Positions 45,808 through 53,961 of a DNA stretch of 64,000 nucleotides are shown here, one piece after another. The first letter of the stretch is position 1; the number at the start of each line of letters is the position of its first letter. Origin of the DNA: CAIYRG01 sp963747255 (GTDB lineage Bacteria > Pseudomonadota > Alphaproteobacteria > Micropepsales > Micropepsaceae); the NCBI GenBank assembly GCA_963747255.1, contig CAVVEG010000018.1:248001-312000 (forward strand). Direction: 5' to 3'. The notes below the pieces were generated by a model. The model was not told where the DNA came from, made no database searches, and saw only the letters and a list, made by a program, of their open reading frames with translations. A program made the position numbers and the translations under genes.

Positions 45808-46898
45808 AGCGGGAGGCCACTTCACCGCTTGAGCGGGCGCAGGCGTTGATCGATGCCGGCGATGCGCCCTTTGCCGTTGCGCTGTTGCGCTCCCAGCTCG
45901 CAGCTGGACGCGGAGGTATCCTGACCCGCGTTACGCTTGGTCGCGCATTGGTGAAATCCGGCGAATTGGCAGAGGCTCTGGCGGTTTTTCGCGAAGCGGC
46001 ACTTCTGTTTCCCCGTCTTGCCGAAGCGGCGCTGGCTTTGGGCGAGGCACTGATGGCCGCGGGCCATATCCCGACGGCGATCGCCGAGTTCCAGCGCGCG
46101 CTCAGACTCGACCCGGCCTCGCAGGCGGCCAGTTATGCCCTGGGATGCGCCTGGCTCGAAGCCGGAGAGGCTGAGAGGGCGCAGGAGATTCTGATTCCAA
46201 TCGCGATGGGCGACGGAGCGTTTCGCGATTCTGCGTCCGCACAGCTGCAGCATGCGGAAAACATGAAGCATCTGAACCGGTCGCCGCCGGGTTATATACG
46301 CCATCTGTTCGACCAGTTCTCCGCGAATTACGACCGCAATATGGTGCAGGACCTGCGCTACTCTGCGCCTGCGGTTCTCCGCTCACTCGCGGATATGCTG
46401 CTGGCCGGCGTTGATGGGCCGCGCGATGTCCTCGATCTGGGATGCGGCACGGGGCTTGCCGGAGAGGCTTTCAAAGCGCTGTCGCGGCGCCTCGACGGTG
46501 TCGATCTGTCGCCTTTAATGGTCGAACGCGCGAAGGCCCGAAGCATATATGATGCACTGTTCGTTGCCGATATCGAGACTTTCCTCGAACATAGCGTCAG
46601 AAGATATGACTTGCTGATTGCGGCGGACACGCTGGTCTATTTCGGTGACCTTTCCAGGGTGTTTTCGGCCGCCCAGCTGTGCTTGACCCAGGGTGGACAT
46701 TTCCTGTTCACGGTCGAAAAACAGGGCGAAGATCGTTTTGCGCTCGGACCCAGACGGCGCTTCCGCCATTCCGGCGAATATGTTCGAGCGGAAGCTGAAC
46801 GCGCCAGCCTGGAATGCGTGGGAATGCTCGATTGTGTCCCGCGGATAGAAGCCGGACAGCCGGTCAACGGTCTCGCGGTAGCCTTGCGCAAAGCTTAA
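45804..46898 (+). CDS. TPR-containing SAM-dependent methyltransferase
   Basis: This 364-residue protein has an N-terminal TPR-like helical half (residues about 8-150, for example SGELAEALAVFREAALLFPR and GHIPTAIAEFQRALRLDPAS). A class I methyltransferase follows: VLDLGCGTGLAGEAF (SAM loop, about residue 209), RLDGVDLSPLMVERAKA and LLIAADTLVYFGDL. The segment YIRHLFDQFSANYDRNMVQD precedes the catalytic domain. It overlaps the patatin gene stop by ATGA, and the frame is intact even though that gene is broken. The substrate is unknown. Confidence 0.85.
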   Translation: MKREATSPLERAQALIDAGDAPFAVALLRSQLAAGRGGILTRVTLGRALVKSGELAEALAVFREAALLFPRLAEAALALGEALMAAGHIPTAIAEFQRALRLDPASQAASYALGCAWLEAGEAERAQEILIPIAMGDGAFRDSASAQLQHAENMKHLNRSPPGYIRHLFDQFSANYDRNMVQDLRYSAPAVLRSLADMLLAGVDGPRDVLDLGCGTGLAGEAFKALSRRLDGVDLSPLMVERAKARSIYDALFVADIETFLEHSVRRYDLLIAADTLVYFGDLSRVFSAAQLCLTQGGHFLFTVEKQGEDRFALGPRRRFRHSGEYVRAEAERASLECVGMLDCVPRIEAGQPVNGLAVALRKA

Positions 46899-46969
46899 AT
46901 TTTTTGCGACCGGATAGGGTTTATGCTCTATAAAGGGCAAGAACGGATTGGGACCGAAGGAGCACTCGA

Positions 46970-47369
46970 ATGATTCGCCGAATTTGCCTCTCCAGCCTGG
47001 CTCTGGCCATGCTCGCAGCGCCGGCATTCGCCGCAGATAACAAATGCGCGGCGCCGATCCCACCCGCCATGCCCGCGGATGGAAAAGCGGCAACCGCTAC
47101 GGAAATGAGCCAGGCAGCGAAAGACGCAGTCGCGTTCATCAAGGACTCCGATCAATACCAACTGTGTCTGAAGGCGGCATTGGACGATAACGACCAAGCA
47201 ACTGAAGGATATCGATCCCAGACACGATCAGGACGGCACGCAGCGCAAAGCTCTTCTGGCGGACGCAAAAGACATCAATGGCAAGGCGGATGCGAGCCAG
47301 AAGGAAAAGGAGCGGATCGGGAAGGCATACAACACTGCCGCCGCGGCCTACAAAACCGCCCACAGGTAG
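46970..47369 (+). pseudogene. Small exported helical protein, single frameshift
   Basis: The start at 46970 has GAAGGAG seven bases upstream and encodes a signal peptide (MIRRICLSSLALAMLAAPAF). The mature part holds a cysteine pair (NKCAAPIP and QYQLCLKAALDD). At about 47196 a +1 shift occurs; dropping one A restores DNDQQLKDIDPRHDQD and a helical tail KADASQKEKERIGKAYNTA ending AYKTAHR at 47369. The result is about 132 residues, likely periplasmic. I recognise no family. Confidence 0.6.
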
Positions 47370-47438
47370 AGCTGCGGGGCGGGTCGCTAAACCCGCATTT
47401 GCGAGGTGCCCGCGGGGCGAATCGCTTATCATTGAGCG

Positions 47439-48047
47439 ATGAATGAAGTTTCGTCCCGCCGTGTCGAAAGGCGCACACGGCAGCGCGCCAGCAATCGCGC
47501 CACAATTCTGGATGCAGCGAGGCGAGTTGCCGCGCGTCAGGGCGCAGGAAATCTGTCTCTTCGTTCGGTGGCGGCGGAAGCGGGTTACGCGCCGGCGTCG
47601 GTGTACGAATACTTTCATAACCGGGCCGAACTTGTCATTGCACTGGCTTCGGACGAGCTTGCATCTCTTGCCCGGGAGCTTCGCGAGAACCGTCAGGGAG
47701 ACACTTCGGTCCGGGGCGCCGCAGACGCTGTGCTGCAATTCCTTTGTGGTAGTGGGGCTCTCTCCGCCGCGATCGGCACGCTTGCAAACGCAGGGACGCC
47801 TTCGGAAGCAGAAAGACTTTTCAACGGCAAACTGATCGCAGCCTTCACCGCATTCGCCGAAGCTGGCGGGTTGGCGCCGGTAAGTGATCAACAGCGGCAG
47901 ATCGATGTCATTCTGGCGGTTTCGTCGCTGATCGGTCTTTCGGTCCTCTCCCGGGCCGGACGCCTTGCTGCCCTTTCCCTGGATCAGGACGCCTTGGTCG
48001 AAAGGCTGGCTTCACTCTATTCGCCAGCCGCCCGCAATATCAGCTAA
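47439..48047 (+). CDS. TetR family transcriptional regulator
   Basis: This 202-residue protein has an N-terminal TetR helix-turn-helix: TILDAARRVAARQGAGNLSLR and VAAEAGYAPASVYEYFHNRA (recognition helix followed by the YxYFxNR tail). The C-terminal ligand domain is divergent. It is the first gene of a same-strand set of six that continues to 53324 with gaps of 46, 4, 2, -4 and 12 bases, so it probably autoregulates the operon. The ligand may be an acyl- or aroyl-CoA or a hydroxy acid, which is inference. Confidence 0.85.
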   Translation: MNEVSSRRVERRTRQRASNRATILDAARRVAARQGAGNLSLRSVAAEAGYAPASVYEYFHNRAELVIALASDELASLARELRENRQGDTSVRGAADAVLQFLCGSGALSAAIGTLANAGTPSEAERLFNGKLIAAFTAFAEAGGLAPVSDQQRQIDVILAVSSLIGLSVLSRAGRLAALSLDQDALVERLASLYSPAARNIS

Positions 48048-48093
48048 ACTGCAATTGGCCGGCACTTGCCGGCGAAGCGGATGGGAGGTTCTG

Positions 48094-49323
48094 ATGGACG
48101 TGCAACGGCGCGATTTTATTGTTTCGGGCGGTTTGGCGGCAGCCGCGGTGGCCACCTCGGCCGCGGCGCAGGCGCCGGCAGCACCCGGAGAAACCCGCGG
48201 AAGCAGTATCAAGCCGGGTGACGAAAAAATTCAGTACACGGGCGGAACGGAAGTAAAGCGGCTGAAGATCGTCAATACCGCGGAACTGGAGGTCGAAGCC
48301 GAGAAAATTCTTCCGAAAGGCGGGTATGGCTACATCTTCGGCGGTTCCGGCGCGGAATACACAAAGCGCGAAAATCTGCGCGCGATGGAAGCAGTCGGTA
48401 TCGAGCCGCACTTCCTTTCGGGCGTCCTGAAACCCGATCTGTCCGTGACAATTCTCGGTTCAAACCTGCGGTTTCCGATCATTATTCCGCCAATGGGTAG
48501 TCATGGCCTGGCGCATGTCTCCAAGGAAATCGGGACGGCTCAGGCAGCCGAGGCAACCGGCACGCTGATGACCCTTTCAATGCAGTCGAACGTGTCGCTT
48601 GAAGATGTCGCGGCGGCCCATCCCGGTCCGAAATGGATGCAGCTCTATTTTCCTGCCGATCGGGGTTATGCACGCGAAGTCATTATGCGCGCCAAGGCGG
48701 CCGGTTACTCGGCGATTGTGCCGACAATCAATTCCACTCTGGCTTATCCGCGCGACAACAATGTCCGCAATGATTTCCGTATTCCCGGTGTCGCTGGGCA
48801 AAGGCAATGCACCGAAAAACGAACCGGACCCCGTAAAGCCGCGCAGATCATGAATCGGCGCAAAGTCGATCTGAATTGGGATGACATGCTCTGGATCAAA
48901 CAGGAGACCGGTCTTCCGGTTGTGGTCAAGGGCGTAATGTCGCCGGCGACGGCAAAACAGGCGGTCGAACGGGGCATCGACGCTGTCTGGGTCTCCAATC
49001 ATGGCGGGAGGGCGCTGGACGGTGTGCCGGCGTCGATTTCCGTGTTGCCGCGAGTTGCCGATGCGGTGAATGGCCGTGTACCGATCGTTTTCGACAGCGG
49101 GATCCGGCGCGGTCAGGACGTATTCCGCGCGCTCGCTATGGGCGCCAATGTGGTGGCGTGCGGCAGGCCGATTCTGTATGGGCTGGCGCTCGGCGGACAT
49201 CTGGGCGCGCAGAGCGTGCTCGAATATCTGCGCGACGACCTATACATCGTGATGCAGTTGACCGGTACGCCGAATGTGAAAGCAGTATCGAGAGATTATA
49301 TCGCGCCGCCGCGACTGGTCTAA
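48094..49323 (+). CDS. FMN-dependent alpha-hydroxy-acid oxidase/dehydrogenase (LldD-like) with compensated frame excursion
   Basis: The product has 409 residues from ATG 48094 with GGGAGG upstream. A Tat leader (MDVQRRDFIVSGG) precedes the FMN TIM barrel of L-lactate dehydrogenase/glycolate oxidase type: FPIIIPPMGSHGLAHVSKEI, VSNHGGRALDG (catalytic His303) and FDSGIRRGQDVFRALAMGA. Between about residues 231 and 248 the annotated frame reads unlike the family, whereas the +1 frame gives VSLGKGNAPKNEPDPVK. Two opposite shifts (about 48784 and 48836) appear to enclose it. Tat export predicts a periplasmic oxidase. Confidence 0.85.
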   Translation: MDVQRRDFIVSGGLAAAAVATSAAAQAPAAPGETRGSSIKPGDEKIQYTGGTEVKRLKIVNTAELEVEAEKILPKGGYGYIFGGSGAEYTKRENLRAMEAVGIEPHFLSGVLKPDLSVTILGSNLRFPIIIPPMGSHGLAHVSKEIGTAQAAEATGTLMTLSMQSNVSLEDVAAAHPGPKWMQLYFPADRGYAREVIMRAKAAGYSAIVPTINSTLAYPRDNNVRNDFRIPGVAGQRQCTEKRTGPRKAAQIMNRRKVDLNWDDMLWIKQETGLPVVVKGVMSPATAKQAVERGIDAVWVSNHGGRALDGVPASISVLPRVADAVNGRVPIVFDSGIRRGQDVFRALAMGANVVACGRPILYGLALGGHLGAQSVLEYLRDDLYIVMQLTGTPNVKAVSRDYIAPPRLV

Positions 49324-49327
49324 AGCC

Positions 49328-50344
49328 GTGCAGATCACCCGGCTCCGGATCAGCCGCGCTGTGGCAGTGATCGCAATTGCACTGATCGCTTTGGTGCCGC
49401 GAATCACCGGAGCCGCGGGGGTTGTGCCGTTCCGGGTGGGAATTGCTGCCCCGACGGTGAACATGCTGCCCCTATGGATCGCGGAGCAATCGGGACTGTT
49501 CAAGACTCACGGACTGGAGGTTGAAATCGTAAACACCGACGGGGGCAGCCGTGGGCTGGCCGAAGTCGGCGAAGGCAAGCTGCAGGCGATGATCGTCGGA
49601 CTTTCTGCGATTGTCGATGCGAACGGGAAGGGTGGCGATTACCGTCTGATAGCATCCGGCGCCAACACCATGAGCTTCCGGTTTTTTGGCGCAACCGGAA
49701 TTGACAATGCGCAGGCCTTGAGGGGCAGGAAAGTGGCCGTCAGCGCGTTCGGATCAGAGTCCGACAGCGCCGCGACCTTGGCATTGAAACGGTTGGGGCT
49801 TTCCCGCTCGGATGTGCAAATTGTGGAAGCGGGCGGCACGCTGAGGCGGCTTGAGGCATTGAGAGCCGGAAAAATTGGCGCAACCCCCCTGAACGAGCCT
49901 GCCGATACGGAAGCCAAACGCGACGGTTTGCCACTGCTCGCCGATCTGAAAGCCAATCTGCCATGGATTTTTACCGCGATGGCGATGGACAGAAACTATC
50001 TCGCAAATCACGACAACAGGCGCGGCAGTTTCTGCAGGCTTATTGTCGAGGGAATCTACGTCGCCCTGTCCGATCCGGCGCGCGCCAGGGCCGTTCTCGG
50101 CGCAGAATTCCGGGATTTTTCCCGGGAGGCGCTCGACGCAACCTATGAAGACTTCCGTGCGCGCGTCCCGCGTGACGCAGAGCCGTCCCGCGCCGGCGCC
50201 GAACTGATGCTTCGTGAACTTCCCGTGGCCGGCAGTGGAAGGGGACAGCGCCGGGTGGATGATTACATCGATACATCGGCGCTCGATGAATTGCGCGGCA
50301 GTGGATTCTTCGATGAATTGAAGCGGCGCTTCCGCGTCGATTAG
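49328..50344 (+). CDS. NMT1/THI5-type periplasmic substrate-binding protein without permease
   Basis: The product has 338 residues from GTG 49328. A signal peptide is present (VIAIALIALVPRITGAAG). The NMT1/SsuA-like fold is shown by LPLWIAEQSGLFKTHGLEVE, KVAVSAFGSESDSAATLALK and LKRLGLSRSDVQIVEAGG. Between 50011 and 50042 the local frame may be shifted: the alternative frame reads QARQFLQAY, which fits the helix before VEGIYVALSDP better than the current frame. No ABC permease or ATPase is encoded here, but AtoE follows 2 bases later. The ligand is unknown. Confidence 0.78.
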   Translation: MQITRLRISRAVAVIAIALIALVPRITGAAGVVPFRVGIAAPTVNMLPLWIAEQSGLFKTHGLEVEIVNTDGGSRGLAEVGEGKLQAMIVGLSAIVDANGKGGDYRLIASGANTMSFRFFGATGIDNAQALRGRKVAVSAFGSESDSAATLALKRLGLSRSDVQIVEAGGTLRRLEALRAGKIGATPLNEPADTEAKRDGLPLLADLKANLPWIFTAMAMDRNYLANHDNRRGSFCRLIVEGIYVALSDPARARAVLGAEFRDFSREALDATYEDFRARVPRDAEPSRAGAELMLRELPVAGSGRGQRRVDDYIDTSALDELRGSGFFDELKRRFRVD

Positions 50345-50346
50345 GG

Positions 50347-51684
50347 ATGCTGCGCCGTATTACCCGCATTTGCGTCAAATATGCCGAGCGCTATATCCCC
50401 GATCCCTATCTTTATGCGCTGATCCTGACATTCATCACCGCGGCGGCGTCGTTTTTGTGGACGACCGCCGGCGCGGCAAAAATCGCCTCCTCCTGGTACG
50501 ACGGAATCTGGGCCATTCTCGCCTTTGCCATGCAAATGGCGCTGATCCTCGCTACCGGAGTTGCGCTGGCTGATGCGGCGCCGGTCCGGCGATTGCTGCA
50601 ACGAATAGCAGGTATTCCGGCGGAGCAGTCGGGTGCTGTCGTTGTCCTCTTTCTCGCCGCCGCCTTCGCCAATTGGCTGAATTGGGGATTTGGCCTGGTT
50701 GCCGGAGCGCTGCTGGCGCGCGAAATGGCCAAGCGCATCCGGGATGTGGATTTTGGACTGCTGGTGGCTGTCGCCTATATGGGCAATATCGTCTGGGCCT
50801 CGGGGCTTTCGAGTTCGATTGCGCTCGCTTCCGCAACACCGGGCAGTGCACTCAACATCATTGAAAAGGTAACGGGACAGATCGCCGGCTTCGACCGCAC
50901 CATCTTCACGGCCTACAATCTGGTGCCGACGATATTGGTATTCTGTCTCCTTCCACTGCTGCTGGTTGCGATTGCACCGGCAAAGGGCGAGATGAAGCGG
51001 GTCGATCCGGAAATAATGAAACGCGAGGATAGCGCGCCGGAGCCCGCGGCGGTCTCGAACAGTTTCGCGGCACGGATCGAGAATGCACCGGTCCTGACAT
51101 TGCCGCTGGTCGCAATGGGGCTGTTTTACGAAGCCGGCCTGATCGCAGGCGGCGGCTATTCGCTCGATATCGACGGGATGATCTTCATTGCGTTGATGCT
51201 GGGACTGATTCTTCACTGGCGGCCGATCCGTTACGTGCGAGCCTTCAACCGGGCCGCGCGAACCGTGGGGCCCATATTGCTGCAATTTCCACTCTATGGC
51301 GGCATTATGGGGATGATGACGGGAACCGGGCTGGCCGCTGTCATCGCCAGCGCCTTCGTCTCCTTTTCGACGCACCAAACCCTGCCGTTCTGGTCGTTTG
51401 TGTCTTCCAACATCATCAGCGTTTTTGTTCCATCCGGTGGCGGACATTGGGCCGTGCAGGGCCCGTTCATGGTGCCGGCTGCCCTGAGTTTGAAAGTCGA
51501 TCCCGCATTGACCGCAATGGCGACCGCGATGGGAGAGCAGACTGCCAACATGATCCAGCCTTTCTGGGCTTTGCCCGTGCTGGCGATTGCAGGTCTCGGC
51601 ATTCGCGACATCATGGGCTATTGCGTGATGGCAATGATGCTTGGTCTCGTCCTTTATGGCGGCGCTCTGCTGCTGTTCGCATGA
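50347..51684 (+). CDS. atoE: Short-chain fatty acid transporter (AtoE family)
   Basis: This 445-residue membrane protein has many hydrophobic spans. It matches the AtoE/TIGR00366 family by YIPDPYLYALILTFITAA, FANWLNWGFGLVAGALLARE, VPSGGGHWAVQGPFMVPAA and GEQTANMIQPFWALPVL. AtoE imports acetoacetate and butyrate-type acids. The gene follows the solute-binding protein by 2 bases and overlaps the thioesterase by ATGA. Uptake of a short or aromatic carboxylate is the likely job in this operon. Confidence 0.9.
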   Translation: MLRRITRICVKYAERYIPDPYLYALILTFITAAASFLWTTAGAAKIASSWYDGIWAILAFAMQMALILATGVALADAAPVRRLLQRIAGIPAEQSGAVVVLFLAAAFANWLNWGFGLVAGALLAREMAKRIRDVDFGLLVAVAYMGNIVWASGLSSSIALASATPGSALNIIEKVTGQIAGFDRTIFTAYNLVPTILVFCLLPLLLVAIAPAKGEMKRVDPEIMKREDSAPEPAAVSNSFAARIENAPVLTLPLVAMGLFYEAGLIAGGGYSLDIDGMIFIALMLGLILHWRPIRYVRAFNRAARTVGPILLQFPLYGGIMGMMTGTGLAAVIASAFVSFSTHQTLPFWSFVSSNIISVFVPSGGGHWAVQGPFMVPAALSLKVDPALTAMATAMGEQTANMIQPFWALPVLAIAGLGIRDIMGYCVMAMMLGLVLYGGALLLFA

Positions 51685-52151
51685 CAGGACAAGCCGTGAC
51701 CGCTCTCGTAAACCGCCTGACGTTTCGTATCGAATGGGGCCAGTGCGACCCCGCGGGCATTGTGTTTTATCCCCGCTATCTCGAGATCTTTGATGCTGCC
51801 ACCGGACACCTGTTTGCGCGCACCGGCCTCTCTGCGGCTGAGCTGCGCCGCAAATACGGGGTTTTGGGCATGCCGCTGGTTGAGCAGAGCTCGAAATTCC
51901 TGCTGCCCTGCCGGTTCGATGACGAGATCCAGGTGGAGAGCGAGGCCGGCGACTGGGGGCGCGCGAGTTTTGTCGTAAGGCACCGGGTACTGAATGCCGG
52001 CCAATTGGCGGTGGACGGATTCGAAAAGCGTGTCTGGGCGGCGGAGGATCCCGAGCGTCCGGGCCGAATAAAGGCGAAGCCAATCCCGGCGGAGATCATT
52101 GCGTGCCTTTCGGACTCCTCCGGCGCAACGACTCTCCTGCCGCGGCGCTGA
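51681..52151 (+). CDS. Hotdog-fold acyl-CoA/aroyl-CoA thioesterase (4-hydroxybenzoyl-CoA thioesterase family)
   Basis: The product has 156 residues starting MTGQAVTALVNRLTFRI at an ATGA overlap with atoE. The 4HBT signature EWGQCDPAGIVFYPRYLEIF is unmistakable, with the catalytic Asp in CDPAG. The rest (RFDDEIQVESEAGDW) fits a hotdog fold. It hydrolyses a thioester, presumably the CoA ester made or oxidised by the neighbouring flavoprotein. The two genes are 12 bases apart. Confidence 0.88.
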   Translation: MTGQAVTALVNRLTFRIEWGQCDPAGIVFYPRYLEIFDAATGHLFARTGLSAAELRRKYGVLGMPLVEQSSKFLLPCRFDDEIQVESEAGDWGRASFVVRHRVLNAGQLAVDGFEKRVWAAEDPERPGRIKAKPIPAEIIACLSDSSGATTLLPRR

Positions 52152-52163
52152 CCGGTAGACGGG

Positions 52164-53324
52164 ATGAAAATTTCCATCGTTGGCGCGGGGCCTGCGGGAC
52201 TTTATTTCGCCTGTCTTTTGCGACGTGGCGACCGAAGCCACGAAATTCGGATCGTCGAGCAGGATGCCCGCAATTCGACATTCGGCTTCGGTGTGGCTTT
52301 TTCGCAGCGCGCGCTCGATCGTCTCCGAATTCAGGACGAAGAGACATGGGCGACGGTTTGGCCGCATCTGGAATTCTGGAACGACAGTATCGTCTCCCTC
52401 AACGGGGAAACGGTTCGGATTGACGGCATGGGCTATGCCGGTATCGGGCGGCTGCGCCTGCTTCATGTTCTGCAGGACCAGGCGCAAAGACTGGGAATCC
52501 GGCCGGACTACGGCCACACTGTGCGATCACCCGGGGAGTTCCGTGATTCGGATTTGATCGTGGGTGCCGACGGCGCGAATTCGGTCATTCGCGATTTCAG
52601 CCGGCAGGGATTTGGCGCAAAGCTCGCGCATTTCACCAACCGCTTCGCCTGGTTCGGGACGCGCCGGCGATTTGATGCGCTGACGCACACGTTTCTGGAC
52701 ACGCCACATGGCGCATTCAACGCGCATCATCATCGGCACACGCCGGATATGAGCACCTTTGTCGTCGAAGTCGATGAGGCTACGTTTCTGCGCTGCGGCT
52801 TTGAAACCATGGAGCCCCAGAAGTCGCAGGAATTCTGTGAGACCATTTTCGCGCCGGTGCTGGCCGGCGAACCGCTGATTGGCAACAGGTCGTTCTGGCG
52901 ACGCTTTCCCCGCATCTCAAACCAGAATTGGTCACAGGGGAATCAGGTTCTCCTCGGTGATGCTTTGCACACCGCGCATTTTTCGATTGGATCCGGCACG
53001 CGGATGGCCATGGAAGACGCGATCGCTCTGGCAGACGCCCTGAATCGCCACGGGAATGATCCTGCTTCAGCGCTCGTTCAGTTCGAGCAGGCGCGGAGGC
53101 CCGATGCAGAGCGGCTGATCGCTGCCGCCGATGCGAGCGCGCAATGGTACGAAGGCTTTGCCATCCACATGAAACTGCCCCTGCTGGAATTTGCCATGAG
53201 CTACGTCACCCGCTCCGGGCGGGTTGACGTCGGGCGATTGCAACGCTGCTCTGCGGGTTTCATGGCGGAATATGAAGCCTATCGCGCCGGGGAGAATGCT
53301 TCGTCATCGGGCGCGGATTGTTAG
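52164..53324 (+). CDS. FAD-dependent aromatic-CoA monooxygenase (salicylyl-CoA 5-hydroxylase-like)
   Basis: This 386-residue flavoprotein monooxygenase has the FAD-binding GAGPAGLYFACLLRR and VEQDARNSTFGFGVAFS at the N-terminus. DLIVGADGANSVIRDFSR carries the GxGADG/DG motif, and GDALHTAHFSIGSGTRMAMED is the GD motif. The opening and its spacing resemble the salicylyl-CoA/2-aminobenzoyl-CoA hydroxylase group rather than simple phenol hydroxylases. With the 4HBT thioesterase this suggests hydroxylation of an aroyl-CoA followed by release of, for example, gentisate. The substrate is inferred. Confidence 0.82.
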   Translation: MKISIVGAGPAGLYFACLLRRGDRSHEIRIVEQDARNSTFGFGVAFSQRALDRLRIQDEETWATVWPHLEFWNDSIVSLNGETVRIDGMGYAGIGRLRLLHVLQDQAQRLGIRPDYGHTVRSPGEFRDSDLIVGADGANSVIRDFSRQGFGAKLAHFTNRFAWFGTRRRFDALTHTFLDTPHGAFNAHHHRHTPDMSTFVVEVDEATFLRCGFETMEPQKSQEFCETIFAPVLAGEPLIGNRSFWRRFPRISNQNWSQGNQVLLGDALHTAHFSIGSGTRMAMEDAIALADALNRHGNDPASALVQFEQARRPDAERLIAAADASAQWYEGFAIHMKLPLLEFAMSYVTRSGRVDVGRLQRCSAGFMAEYEAYRAGENASSSGADC

Positions 53325-53464
53325 GCCTGGCGGGCGGCGCGGGCGTGAACTGGGCGATACCCGCTATGCCCAGTTTTTCTGCCGCGCCGGCCGTTCTGCA
53401 ATTTGCTCCCTGCTTTTCTGGCATTGATATATGCTGCCGAAGTTGCGCTCAGGGATCTGGCATA

Positions 53465-53791
53465 ATGGAATACCAGGACTTGCTCGTCGGATTTATCCGC
53501 ATGCACATCCTGCACCACGCCGCGGAGGATGCCATTTACGGACAGTGGATGATCGACGAGCTCGCCCATCACGGGTACAAAATGAGCGCGGGAACGCTCT
53601 ATCCCATGCTGCATGGTATGGAGAGGAAAGGTTATCTCCGGTCCTACCAACAGCGATCCGGCAAGACCTACCGCCGCTTCTATCGCGCCACGCCTTTGGG
53701 GCGCAAAGCGTTGGCTTTGGTACGACAGCGACTGAATGAACTGTTTGAGGAAGTGGGGGAGAGACACCAGCACCCCAAAGCGGCCGAATAG
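53465..53791 (+). CDS. PadR family transcriptional regulator
   Basis: The product has 108 residues from ATG 53465 (MEYQDLLVGFIRMHILHHA). The PadR winged helix is shown by YGQWMIDELAHHGYKMSAGT and LYPMLHGMERKGYLRSYQ, with wing RSGKTYRRFYRATPLGRK. Most of the leading frame from 53318 is not PadR-like. It lies between the catabolic operon and the RND pump; the usual role is repression of an adjacent transporter, so the downstream pump is the best target. Confidence 0.87.
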   Translation: MEYQDLLVGFIRMHILHHAAEDAIYGQWMIDELAHHGYKMSAGTLYPMLHGMERKGYLRSYQQRSGKTYRRFYRATPLGRKALALVRQRLNELFEEVGERHQHPKAAE

Positions 53792-53961
53792 TGTTGCCTG
53801 GGGCCCAACTGATGCCGGCGCGAGCATTCAACTCAGCATAGAATTTCGATAGCGTCATTCGATGACTCCCATTATCCTCCGCCGGCTTCGCTTCTGATGA
53901 TCAGTTGACCCGGTGCGGTTCGGGTGGAAGCCGGACTGCGAATGGGTCTGTGGAGACATGA

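Noticed and set aside
50341..52083. 580-residue minus-strand frame opposite atoE and the thioesterase
   Set aside because: Antisense to AtoE and 4HBT genes with clear motifs; low-complexity, no start signal and no domain.
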